DNA from: Citrobacter sp.
GTDB lineage: Bacteria; Pseudomonadota; Gammaproteobacteria; Enterobacterales; Enterobacteriaceae
Reading direction: 5' to 3'
Assembly: GCA_019415335.1 (NCBI GenBank)
Contig: DXKH01000116.1
Location: 1-38,307, forward strand
DNA: 38,307 nucleotides
Part shown: piece after piece, positions 16,114 through 23,380 of the stretch
How the letters are laid out: each line of letters starts with the position of its first letter
How positions within the stretch are numbered: the first letter of the stretch is position 1
Notes under the pieces: generated by a model
The model's input: the letters and a program-made list of their open reading frames with translations, nothing else
The model's database searches: none
Told to the model about the DNA's origin: nothing
Translations under genes and position numbers: made by a program

Positions 16114-16132
16114 TTGTAGAACTACCAGACAA
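16114..16132 (-). promoter_or_regulatory. Dyad TTGT-N11-ACAA upstream of V
   Basis: The perfect palindrome ends TTGT (16114-16117) and ACAA (16129-16132) lie about 57 bases before the V start, in the 83-bp gap between V and the divergent cargo gene. It resembles, with spacing one base shorter, the TGT-N12-ACA site of Ogr and may belong to late promoter PV. A TATATT -10 candidate lies at 16083-16088 on the minus strand. Confidence 0.35.
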
Positions 16133-16149
16133 CATTCAAGGAGAGCGTA

Positions 16150-16935
16150 ATGGTCAGCTATAATGTGACTAATGTGTGGGGGCTAATCGTTTTTTTCCTT
16201 TGTAGCTTTGCAGTATTAGCATTTTTTAGCTTTGGTAAAAGTAACCTTATGAGGCTTATTGCACATTATTTCAATTTTGGATATTCAGACAAAAAATTAA
16301 AAAGACTTGACCGCGAGTGGCGCGACATTCAACTATTTAAAATAATTAACGGAATCAATGTATCAGGCATTGAAAATGTGAGAATGATACAGCAGGGACT
16401 GATTGATGGAAAACTAAAAACATCGTATTTTTTCCTTACTCGCATCTGGGGTGACATAACAAAACCACCACACATAATTAAAACAATAATTGTAATTCTG
16501 GCCAGTATTTTTTACATTCTCCTCGCATGTTACATACACAACGAACAATCCGTTATAGTAAGGGATGCCATAGGCATACCATATAAAAACATGATGTACT
16601 ATGTTTATAGTGACAAAGTTCTTTTATCCTTCAAAAATAAAGCAGTTGAATTTAATAAAACTTATAGCCTTGCCGATTGCAAGAGACTGCAAAACGTATT
16701 TATAAAAGACACACTTCCTGAGATCGCCTGCAATAAGCTCTTACAGCTAAACGAGGAGGACTCCGAATGGTTAAGTCAGGAGATTAAAGATAATAACAGT
16801 CACAAAAAAGCATTATTAATACTATCCCTCGTCTATTTCACTTCAGGTCTGGTTATATCCCTGTCATATACAAAATTCTTTTACGCCAATAAGAAGGTTT
16901 TAGAATACAAAGCATCAAATAAAAATCACTCATAA
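16150..16935 (+). CDS. Unrecognised three-span membrane protein (moron between S and V)
   Basis: This 261-residue protein lies on the strand opposite to the surrounding tail genes. Membrane segments are at about residues 10-29 (WGLIVFFLCSFAVLAFFSFG), 109-128 (IIKTIIVILASIFYILLACY) and 221-240 (ALLILSLVYFTSGLVISLSY). A basic helical domain lies between the first two (FGYSDKKLKRLDREW) and a charged domain between the last two. I do not recognise the family for certain, and no catalytic motif is visible. AAGGAG at 16138-16143 fixes the start. Composition is clearly more AT-rich than that of S or V. The position matches the P2 orf30 slot; expression against the late operon suggests lysogenic expression. 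Exclusion of other phages is possible but unproven. Confidence 0.7.
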   Translation: MVSYNVTNVWGLIVFFLCSFAVLAFFSFGKSNLMRLIAHYFNFGYSDKKLKRLDREWRDIQLFKIINGINVSGIENVRMIQQGLIDGKLKTSYFFLTRIWGDITKPPHIIKTIIVILASIFYILLACYIHNEQSVIVRDAIGIPYKNMMYYVYSDKVLLSFKNKAVEFNKTYSLADCKRLQNVFIKDTLPEIACNKLLQLNEEDSEWLSQEIKDNNSHKKALLILSLVYFTSGLVISLSYTKFFYANKKVLEYKASNKNHS

Positions 16936-16940
16936 ACCTC

Positions 16941-16977
16941 TAAACATTGAGCGACCAGCATGGCCGCTCAATGTTTA
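16941..16977. terminator. Bidirectional terminator between cargo gene and S
   Basis: A perfect 13-bp stem (16941-16953 with 16965-16977, TAAACATTGAGCG/CGCTCAATGTTTA) has an 11-base loop. It sits between two convergent genes, the plus-strand cargo gene (stop 16935) and the minus-strand S (stop 17007), and can stop both transcripts. Confidence 0.8.
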
Positions 16978-17006
16978 ATTGCGCATCAGCCTCTGCCTGG
17001 ATAAAA

Positions 17007-17459
17007 CTAACGCTCAAGGTGAGCCAGGATAATCTCTTCAATCATCTGCACATCCTCACCGGTAAAGCCGAGCAGAGGACGCGCCGGATAATCAATTTTC
17101 TTACCGTCTTTCCGGGTTTCTTCCGACAGACCGAACTGATGCACACTGGCGATTTTCGGCGACTTCCCGCCGTAAAATTCCATTGATGCCTGCTCCGGGC
17201 TGGCGCGGATATGCAAAAAACGACTGGTAATAAGTTTCGCAAACATTTTTCGCTTAACACGGCCAGTCTTTTTTCTGGCGCTCTGCTGCTGGCGTGGCGC
17301 GTAGGGTGTGCCGTCCGGGGCTTTCTGAGCCATCACCCGACGCTGCTGACTCTGCCGCAGACGTTTCGCCAGTTCTGCACTCAGTCGCCGACGCCCTGAC
17401 GGTGACAGCGACTCAATCAGTCCGGTCAGCCGGTCTTCAAAACGCTTAAACTCATTCAT
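17007..17459 (-). CDS. S: gpS, tail completion protein
   Basis: This 150-residue protein has the P2 length and belongs to the phage virion morphogenesis / tail completion S family. It begins MNEFKRFEDRLTGLIESL, has a basic middle (RLRQSQQRRVMAQKAPDGTPY, about residues 32-52) and ends MIEEIILAHLER. Together with R it caps the tail so that it can join the head. It is the last gene of the O-S operon, overlaps R by eight bases and is followed by the bidirectional hairpin. Confidence 0.94.
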   Translation of the reverse strand: MNEFKRFEDRLTGLIESLSPSGRRRLSAELAKRLRQSQQRRVMAQKAPDGTPYAPRQQQSARKKTGRVKRKMFAKLITSRFLHIRASPEQASMEFYGGKSPKIASVHQFGLSEETRKDGKKIDYPARPLLGFTGEDVQMIEEIILAHLER

Positions 17460-17919
17460 CCCACTTGCTCACCAGTTCGCCATTGATATAAAGCTCCATC
17501 GGGCGGGTGACCGGCTCCGGCGGCGTGGGTTCCGGGATATTCTTCACATGCAGCGCGCCGTCCACCTCACTGACCAGCGTGCGCTCGGTCAGCATCAGGC
17601 TGATGCTGATATCAAAGCTGCTGTCATTGTTGATGTCTGCATAAAACGTGAAGCCCTTTTTCTGGCCTTCGTCGGTGGTCATGATGTCGGGCTGATTTTC
17701 CCGCAGCCACGCCAGCACCGGCACGATGAGCAGGTCAAAATCACCGGTAAAGTCGGTCACAATGACATTGAGCGTGTAACGCTTTTCGAATGACAGCGAC
17801 GTCGCCAGTGTGGAGGCAATACTCCCGTTATCCACGAATATCCGCAGCATATCGGGGTTAGTTTTCAGTACCGTGACGGCATCAGTCAGCGCCCTGCGCA
17901 GGCTGTCGGGTTTGAGCAT
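17452..17919 (-). CDS. R: gpR, tail completion protein
   Basis: This 155-residue protein has the P2 length and belongs to the P2 phage tail completion protein R family (MLKPDSLRRALTDAVTVLKT ... RPMELYINGELVSKWDE). R and S are both needed for tail completion and head joining in P2. Its start lies inside the end of lysC (38-base overlap), the usual compact arrangement. Confidence 0.93.
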   Translation of the reverse strand: MLKPDSLRRALTDAVTVLKTNPDMLRIFVDNGSIASTLATSLSFEKRYTLNVIVTDFTGDFDLLIVPVLAWLRENQPDIMTTDEGQKKGFTFYADINNDSSFDISISLMLTERTLVSEVDGALHVKNIPEPTPPEPVTRPMELYINGELVSKWDE

Positions 17920-18172
17920 CGTTTTCGTCCTGACAGTGTTTAATCATTTTTACCTGGCTGGCACAGCGCGCCAGCGCGTTCTCAAGCTGCCGGATATCGG
18001 CACTTAAATCGCCGTTCGTCTGCGGGTCACTGCCCGGCATCGGGCAAAGGCTCACTTTCGGGCAGGCGTTGTGGACAATAACTGGCGTCGGTGCAGGCGG
18101 GGCGCTGGTGCAACCGGCGCACAGCATCAGGCAGGTCAGCGCCGTACCAGCGGCGAAAATCTTCGTTTTCAT
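17882..18172 (-). CDS. lysC: LysC, outer-membrane spanin lipoprotein (Rz1-like)
   Basis: This 96-residue protein begins MKTKIFAAGTALTCLMLCAGC, a lipoprotein signal with lipobox LCAG/C at Cys21. The mature part starts with a Pro-rich stretch (TSAPPAPTPVIV), typical of o-spanins. It lies largely inside lysB in another frame, as Rz1 lies in Rz. With LysB it bridges and fuses the inner and outer membranes at the last step of lysis. The start at 18172 gives the P2 LysC length; a longer open frame upstream lacks a signal peptide and was not used. Confidence 0.9.
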   Translation of the reverse strand: MKTKIFAAGTALTCLMLCAGCTSAPPAPTPVIVHNACPKVSLCPMPGSDPQTNGDLSADIRQLENALARCASQVKMIKHCQDENDAQTRQPAQGAD

Positions 18173-18452
18173 TAAGTAACCTCGTGATGGTTTTCTCGCG
18201 CTGTGCTTCACGCTTCGCGGCGTTCTCCAGTTCCTGACGCAGTGCCACCTGCGCCAGCTCGTTTTTGTCTGCCCTGGTGAGGGCAACATGAAGCTGATTT
18301 TTCAGCATGGTGATGGTCGTCTGCTGCCCGCTGGCGACGTTGTTCGCCCTGCCCAGCGAGGCGCTCAGTCTGGCGTTTTCATGCTTCGCCAGAAACAGCC
18401 CCGCCACCGCCAGTGATAACAACACGACCAGCACAATCATCAGCTTTGACAT
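18027..18452 (-). CDS. lysB: LysB, inner-membrane spanin (Rz-like)
   Basis: This 141-residue protein has an N-terminal signal-anchor (residues 3-21, KLMIVLVVLLSLAVAGLFL) followed by a long helical, heptad-rich periplasmic domain (about 25-110, NNVASGQQTTITMLKNQ ... AAKREAQREKTITRLLNEN), the form of an i-spanin. It works with the outer-membrane partner LysC encoded within it. It overlaps lysA by 13 bases. Confidence 0.92.
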   Translation of the reverse strand: MSKLMIVLVVLLSLAVAGLFLAKHENARLSASLGRANNVASGQQTTITMLKNQLHVALTRADKNELAQVALRQELENAAKREAQREKTITRLLNENEDFRRWYGADLPDAVRRLHQRPACTDASYCPQRLPESEPLPDAGQ

Positions 18453-18865
18453 AGTTCCCGCCCCTCAAAACGCTGACGACAGGCCGTACGTATCAGCCGG
18501 AAAAACAGCGATGCCACGAGATAAATCAGCGCGGTAAAAATCCACCCGGCAGCGACCAGCGAGATAAACGTCGCCACCATCACTACCAGAGCCGCCGCCC
18601 GTCTGCGCCACGGCACCGGCTGCAAAAACAGCGACGTGACAATCTTCACGGCCAGCGATTCCGGTGGCAGCTCCCGCCCGTAGCGTTCCAGCACATACTC
18701 AGTGGCATACACGCCGACACCACCGGCAACCACACAGATAACCGTCGCCAGAATCTCCCAGGCGGCGACAAAACTGACGGCCACGCTCTGCGGGTAAATC
18801 AGGGACAGTGCCAGCATCAGCGCCAGCGACACATTCAGCATCAGTGAAAGGGATAATTTCTTCAT
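18440..18865 (-). CDS. lysA: LysA, membrane protein timing lysis (antiholin-like)
   Basis: This 141-residue protein has the P2 length, with three to four hydrophobic segments: about residues 3-22, 29-50 (VSFVAAWEILATVICVVAGGVG), 88-106 and 108-124. P2 lysA mutants lyse slightly early, so it is described as delaying the holin gpY. It starts 15 bases after K and is part of the Y-K-lysA-lysB-lysC lysis cassette. Confidence 0.92.
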   Translation of the reverse strand: MKKLSLSLMLNVSLALMLALSLIYPQSVAVSFVAAWEILATVICVVAGGVGVYATEYVLERYGRELPPESLAVKIVTSLFLQPVPWRRRAAALVVMVATFISLVAAGWIFTALIYLVASLFFRLIRTACRQRFEGRELCQS

Positions 18866-18879
18866 GGTGTTTACTCCGT

Positions 18880-19377
18880 TTAAGCTGGTACACCGCCGGC
18901 GGTACGCCAGACGGTGACCAGTTTTTCCAGTGAATGCTCACGCTGACCGTAACCTGCACCCGGCAGGGACGCCCAGATATTGCGACAGCGTGAAATGGCG
19001 CGCTCAATGCGTCCCGCCCGGATGTCATCCAGTGCACCGCGTTCGCGGATCAACTGAATGGCGAGTCTGTCCTGTGACAACGGACTGAAATCCGGCAGGG
19101 CAAGCTGTTTACGGTAATGTGGCCAGAACAGGTAAAGCTGCTGATAGCGACCGGAGGCCGTGGATTTTTCACCGCGACGGTTAAACACCTTCGCCGGTCG
19201 GCCATGTGCGAACGGGTGGTCACTGTAGTCGGTGAAAATTTCCGGCTTCCCGTCCAGTCCGGTGACTATCACGTCATAGCCCCGGTTTTTCGTCAGCGGA
19301 TGATTCGCCGTCCCTTCGGACACGGCCAGCATGTCGAGAAAGGCGGCGATATTCTGGTGCGTGTTAATTACCGGCAT
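18880..19377 (-). CDS. K: gpK, endolysin
   Basis: This 165-residue protein has the P2 length and is similar to lambda R (transglycosylase). The segment AAFLDMLAVSEGT places a catalytic Glu at residue 21, equivalent to Glu19 of lambda R. The following HPLTKNRGYDVIVTG and SGRYQQLYLFWPHYRKQLAL are family-conserved. No signal peptide is present, so it depends on holin gpY to reach the cell wall. Its ATG overlaps the Y stop by one base. Confidence 0.95.
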   Translation of the reverse strand: MPVINTHQNIAAFLDMLAVSEGTANHPLTKNRGYDVIVTGLDGKPEIFTDYSDHPFAHGRPAKVFNRRGEKSTASGRYQQLYLFWPHYRKQLALPDFSPLSQDRLAIQLIRERGALDDIRAGRIERAISRCRNIWASLPGAGYGQREHSLEKLVTVWRTAGGVPA

Positions 19378-19658
19378 TACGGTTTCCCCCTGCCCTTAAA
19401 GCGGCGCTGAATGGCAATCTCAATCACCTGATAACCGGCGATACCCAGCATGGAGCCGATGCCGCACACCGCAGGCAGTGACAGGTCAGGAAACTGCACC
19501 AGAACAACACCGGCAACCATCGAGACAAAACCACCGAGCAACATGCGCCCGATAAACAGACGCGGGGTGATGGGTTCACCACCGGCAAGCACCTTGCCGA
19601 CAACAATCAGCACCCCAATCATGAAAAGCGACAGGACGCTTTTTTCTTCTGCTGTCAT
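19377..19658 (-). CDS. Y: gpY, holin
   Basis: This 93-residue protein has the P2 length and three hydrophobic segments (about residues 8-26, 33-55 and 60-81). It ends with a basic tail (QRRFKGRGKP), the class I holin pattern. It makes the inner-membrane lesions that release endolysin gpK. It is the first gene of the lysis cassette, three bases after X. Confidence 0.94.
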   Translation of the reverse strand: MTAEEKSVLSLFMIGVLIVVGKVLAGGEPITPRLFIGRMLLGGFVSMVAGVVLVQFPDLSLPAVCGIGSMLGIAGYQVIEIAIQRRFKGRGKP

Positions 19659-19661
19659 GCG

Positions 19662-19865
19662 TTACTCCCACAGATTGACAGTTTCAGCCACGGGCGCGGT
19701 CTGAACGTCGGGCAGTTCGACGGCGGTGCCGTGCGGCAGCACCGCACCCAGTTCAGCCAGTCCCGGATTTGCGGCAAGCACGGCTTCAACCACGCCCTCA
19801 GTGCGCCCGTAATACCGGACACAAATGGCGTCGAGCGTGTCGCCCTGTAGCGCAAAGGTCTTCAT
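19662..19865 (-). CDS. X: gpX, LysM-like tail protein
   Basis: This 67-residue protein begins MKTFALQGDTLDAICVRYYG, a short LysM-type domain of the phage tail protein X family, and is needed for tail assembly in P2. The start at 19865 gives the P2 length and overlaps the L stop by one base. The longer open frame upstream lies inside L and is not used. Confidence 0.93.
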   Translation of the reverse strand: MKTFALQGDTLDAICVRYYGRTEGVVEAVLAANPGLAELGAVLPHGTAVELPDVQTAPVAETVNLWE

Positions 19866-20374
19866 CAGATTTGACTCACGATGCAGCGTGGCTTGTCCTG
19901 GATACGCGCCACCGCCCAGCGCATATCCCGCCACAGTTCATCGATGGTGCTGTCAATGCTGTCAGCCTTCTTGTCGCCTTTCGCACTGGCATCCACGCCG
20001 CGATAACGCTCATAAAGCGACGCGGTCGCCATCGCACACACGGCGCGCTCGTAGTAAAAAACCCTGATGCTTTCACCGTCGATGTCGTCCGCCGGGACGT
20101 CCGCCAGACGCGTAAAACCGGCGGCAATTTTCTGTTCGCGATACTCGTACAGCTCCGCATTTGTCTCCGCCATGCCTGACTTGATGGCCTCACGCAGACG
20201 GGCGGGGGCGACGGTCTGCTCAAGGCGCATACGTTCCCGGACGCGCTTCGGGTCGATATCGGGAAAAAAGAACGTGTTTTTAATCACCGGCTCGTCGCCT
20301 GCCGGTTGCGGGATGACCACCGTACCCTCACCGGACACGGGAGCCTCCTTTCGCGGAATAATCAGCGTCATCAT
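19865..20374 (-). CDS. L: gpL, head completion protein
   Basis: From the first of two adjacent ATGs (20372-20374) this is 169 residues, the P2 length; the second ATG gives 168. AGAGG lies just upstream. The sequence (MTLIIPRKEAPVSGEGTVVI ... LRDIRWAVARIQDKPRC-like end) belongs to the phage head completion (GPL) family. It closes the connector after packaging so that DNA is held and the tail can bind. It lies between M (terminase) and X. Confidence 0.92.
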   Translation of the reverse strand: MMTLIIPRKEAPVSGEGTVVIPQPAGDEPVIKNTFFFPDIDPKRVRERMRLEQTVAPARLREAIKSGMAETNAELYEYREQKIAAGFTRLADVPADDIDGESIRVFYYERAVCAMATASLYERYRGVDASAKGDKKADSIDSTIDELWRDMRWAVARIQDKPRCIVSQI

Positions 20375-20473
20375 GACTACCTCTGAAAAGTCGGGCGGTG
20401 GACGCCGGTGCAGTGTCAGGTGATTCACCCTCACTGACCGGCGTGCCGCCCTGGCGCGGGGCGCATTCGGTTG

Positions 20474-21217
20474 TTAACTGGCTTTCTTTTTCGGGCGTCC
20501 ACGTTTTGCCGGTGTCACGCTCCGGGTCTTACGCGGGGTACGGGTGGCCGCTTTGGGCTGCGGCTCCGGCTTCGGTTTCAGCTCCCGCTCCAGTCGTTCA
20601 ATCTCTTTTTTGACGCCTGCCTGACAGTCGAGCTGTGTCGCACGTTGCAGGTGAGCCAGCGCACCGGCGGCATCACCACCGTCACGCAGAAACAGACCGG
20701 TGATTTTGTGCAGCTTTGCGCGCACTTCATCAGGCATGTCAGCCGTGGCGGTCAGTTCAAGGGTCTCCGTCAGCAGGCGGGTATCCACAGACTCACCGGC
20801 AGCGTGAGCACGCATGGCCGCAAGCGCCACCTCCTCGGTGAACATGTACGGCGGGGTGCGGCGGTGTTTACCCGGCATGGTCAGACCGTACTTCAGGGCA
20901 TAACGGGCAATCTCCAGCGCACCGGCAATATCGCCGGTATCCAGACGCCACAGCATGACCGTCATCAGAATGTCATCCTGTGCACCTTTGCCCTGCTCCA
21001 GCACGCCGTTCACCCACGGCAACCAGAACGGCAGCAGTTCGCGTTTTTTCGCGGCCTTCAGCTCTTTTGAATAAATCGCTTTCAGTGTGCGCTGGTCTGC
21101 GGCCAGCTTGACCAGCATCTGCTCATAGACAGTTGCATGTCGCAGCGGGGCGGCTTCCCGCTGCGCGGTCATCGCTGCCGAGACCCGCATCATGTGGCGC
21201 TGTGCGGGACTCGTCAT
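20474..21217 (-). CDS. M: gpM, terminase small subunit (endonuclease)
   Basis: This 247-residue protein has the P2 length and belongs to the phage small terminase family of P2. It begins MTSPAQRHMMRVSAAMTAQR, has an aromatic-rich middle (ELLPFWLPWVNGVLEQGKG, about residues 74-92) and a very basic tail (KTRSVTPAKRGRPKKKAS) suited to DNA contact. In P2, M is the cos-cleaving partner of the ATPase gpP. Its start is four bases after the N stop. Confidence 0.94.
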   Translation of the reverse strand: MTSPAQRHMMRVSAAMTAQREAAPLRHATVYEQMLVKLAADQRTLKAIYSKELKAAKKRELLPFWLPWVNGVLEQGKGAQDDILMTVMLWRLDTGDIAGALEIARYALKYGLTMPGKHRRTPPYMFTEEVALAAMRAHAAGESVDTRLLTETLELTATADMPDEVRAKLHKITGLFLRDGGDAAGALAHLQRATQLDCQAGVKKEIERLERELKPKPEPQPKAATRTPRKTRSVTPAKRGRPKKKAS

Positions 21218-21220
21218 CGG

Positions 21221-22294
21221 TTACGCTCCCGGCTCTGCGGTCGCTTTAGCCGGTGTGGAGAAATCACCGACCTTAATTTTTTCCACCAGACAACCGGCGG
21301 CGTAGTCCTCCACCACGTAATCAATGTTCATTGACTCGTAGTTCTCCACGCGGTCGAGTTTCGGGTTTTCCTCAATCACGCGGCGATGGCTGTCATCCAT
21401 GTAGTAGATGGACAGGTTTTCCAGCTTCGTGATGAGCATCGCATCCGCCGGGAAGTACGGGACGCGTACCGCTGGCAGGTTGCCGATGCGTTTCTGGCTG
21501 ATGATGACGTCAGCGGCCAGCATTTCGCTGTTGTCCTGCTCCTTGTTAACGATGGGGAAATACTTGTCCGCCAGTAGCTGACGCCCCACAATCACCACAA
21601 GGTCAGGGTCTTCCTGATACCACGGCTCAATCAGGTTGTTGGTCGCATCCATCACCAGTGCATCGAGGCTGGCATAATCACCGCCCTTACCCACGCGGAT
21701 GACCTCAGAGGTGGTGCGACCTTCCTCGTCAGTGACCTTGCTCATCACGCGCGCCGGGGCTTCATTGCGGTATTTCTGCAGCCAGCCGACCGCCACATCC
21801 TGCAGCATCGGATTGCTGCTGCGGTCAGAGGTTTCGGCACGCTTCACGCCGTTAAAACCGGCCATGATGAAATCAAGGGACTGGCGTTTGATAATGGCGT
21901 TACGGATACGGAGCTGGAAATCCTGATAACGCGCCCACAGGTCCAGCGTTTTGTAGCGGATATAAAAATCGAAGTTAACCTGGTCGCATTCGTACTTGTT
22001 GGACGCCAGCTTCGAGAAGTCCTTCGGCTGACGCTCGGTGCCTCCTGCGGTGTCGGTAGTGCTGGCAATGGGGCCGGTGATACCGATACCAATTTTTTCC
22101 CCTTTCATTTCGCTGACCGGCACAATGTTGATGCGGGTCAGAAAGTCAGAGGACTCCTGCATGGTGTTCATCAGGGTCTGGGTGACCGACGGTTCAACGG
22201 TGAATTTTTTCGACACATCACCGGCGTCGATGCCGTTCAGTTCGGCAACACGGGACAGGTAAGCATTAAATTTAAAGCGGGTTTCCTGGCGCAT
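21221..22294 (-). CDS. N: gpN, major capsid protein
   Basis: This 357-residue protein has the P2 length and begins MRQETRFKFNAYLSRVAELN. The segments FLTRINIVPVSEMKGEKIG (about residues 52-70), KFRNAIIKRQSLDFIMAGFNG-like (about 129-150) and the late YYMDDSHRRVIEENPKLDRVENYESM (about 299-324) mark the P2 capsid family with the HK97 fold. The N-terminus (about 31 residues in P2) is removed by the gpO protease during maturation. It builds the T=7 shell, or T=4 when satellite P4 redirects assembly. Confidence 0.96.
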   Translation of the reverse strand: MRQETRFKFNAYLSRVAELNGIDAGDVSKKFTVEPSVTQTLMNTMQESSDFLTRINIVPVSEMKGEKIGIGITGPIASTTDTAGGTERQPKDFSKLASNKYECDQVNFDFYIRYKTLDLWARYQDFQLRIRNAIIKRQSLDFIMAGFNGVKRAETSDRSSNPMLQDVAVGWLQKYRNEAPARVMSKVTDEEGRTTSEVIRVGKGGDYASLDALVMDATNNLIEPWYQEDPDLVVIVGRQLLADKYFPIVNKEQDNSEMLAADVIISQKRIGNLPAVRVPYFPADAMLITKLENLSIYYMDDSHRRVIEENPKLDRVENYESMNIDYVVEDYAAGCLVEKIKVGDFSTPAKATAEPGA

Positions 22295-22352
22295 AGTTTT
22301 TCCTGAAATTAAGGGTTAATCGTGAAGGTTTTCCCGGACTGACTGACGCCGG

Positions 22353-23207
22353 TCAGCAGTTCGTCATCAGGGCGTCACCGCCACCACCGGTGGCCTTGCT
22401 GCGGCGCTGCTGGGTCAGACTTTCGGTGTGGTCGAGGCTGTTTTTCAGGCGGGTGAATGCCTGGCTGGTTTCATCCACCTTGTCAGTCACCTCCTGCTTA
22501 AGTGCGGAAAAGGCGGTTTCCACCTCAGCGAGGCGCTGCTCAGTGGCGCTCAGTTTTTCCTGCACATGTTCAGCAACAGCGGTCACCGCTTCATGCACGT
22601 CATTCAGGCGGGCGTCATCGCTGGCCTGTTTGCGGCCAAAAATGGATTTCACCTTTTCGGTCAGGGCGGTGAACACGGTTTCAGGCAGGTCTTCAAATTC
22701 CAGCTCAACGGGCGTTGCCACTGAAATCAGGTTTTCAGGGCTTAATTTGAAGCGGTTCAGAGGGTTGTGTTTTGCCGTGCGGCAGAATTCCAGGTATTCC
22801 GTGCCGAGGCTTGCCGGATCATCGGTGACGGCCAGCCCCACCAGATAACATTTGCCGGTGTTGGCAAAGTTCGGCTGAATTTCCATTGAGGTATAGACCT
22901 TCTGCGCGGCCTTGTTCATCGCGATAAGGTCATCGGTCGGGGTGATTTTCGCAAACAGCGCCCATTTGCCTTTCAGCGCCGAATCGTCATCAATCTTTTC
23001 GGCCTTCAGTTCGGCCACATCGCCATAACGCTTAAAAATACCGTCAGGCAGGATGCCGCGCAGATGTTCCAGGTTAATGCGGCAACCATAGACGCGCGGG
23101 TCAAAGGTTTCGGCCATTTCCTGAATATCCTGCGCACTGATGACACGCCCGTCACAGGTGTCACCCTCAACGCCGATACGAAAGAATTTTGAGACTTTTT
23201 TTGCCAT
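22353..23207 (-). CDS. O: gpO, capsid scaffold and maturation protease
   Basis: Starting at 23207 (MAKKVSKFFRIGVEG) it is 284 residues, the P2 length. The protease domain (about 1-140) shows the published serine-protease triad in place: Asp19, His48 and Ser107. The C-terminal half (about 195-270) is a coiled-coil scaffold rich in Glu, Gln and Ala (QEKLSATEQRLAEVETAFSA). It guides assembly of gpN and then cleaves N, the portal Q and itself. It is the first gene of the late operon O-N-M-L-X-Y-K-lysABC-R-S. Confidence 0.96.
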   Translation of the reverse strand: MAKKVSKFFRIGVEGDTCDGRVISAQDIQEMAETFDPRVYGCRINLEHLRGILPDGIFKRYGDVAELKAEKIDDDSALKGKWALFAKITPTDDLIAMNKAAQKVYTSMEIQPNFANTGKCYLVGLAVTDDPASLGTEYLEFCRTAKHNPLNRFKLSPENLISVATPVELEFEDLPETVFTALTEKVKSIFGRKQASDDARLNDVHEAVTAVAEHVQEKLSATEQRLAEVETAFSALKQEVTDKVDETSQAFTRLKNSLDHTESLTQQRRSKATGGGGDALMTNC

Positions 23208-23380
23208 TGTCAGGAGTCCTGAATAGTGATTAGAGGAGTCACATGTCGGCATCAGTTTCCCGACGATGCGCATCCTCCGCCATCAGTCCCGGATGGCTTA
23301 TCACTGACACAACAGCACCTTAGCGAATCGCGGGGCGCGACTCAGTAGCCTTGCCGTGTATTCATCACGGCGAGGTATTC
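23208..23380. promoter_or_regulatory. Divergent late promoter region PO/PP
   Basis: This 173-bp gap separates the divergent genes O (minus) and P (plus), where P2 has the overlapping Ogr-dependent promoters PO and PP. I could not place a consensus Ogr site with confidence. It contains the P ribosome site GAGG at 23372-23375. Confidence 0.5.
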
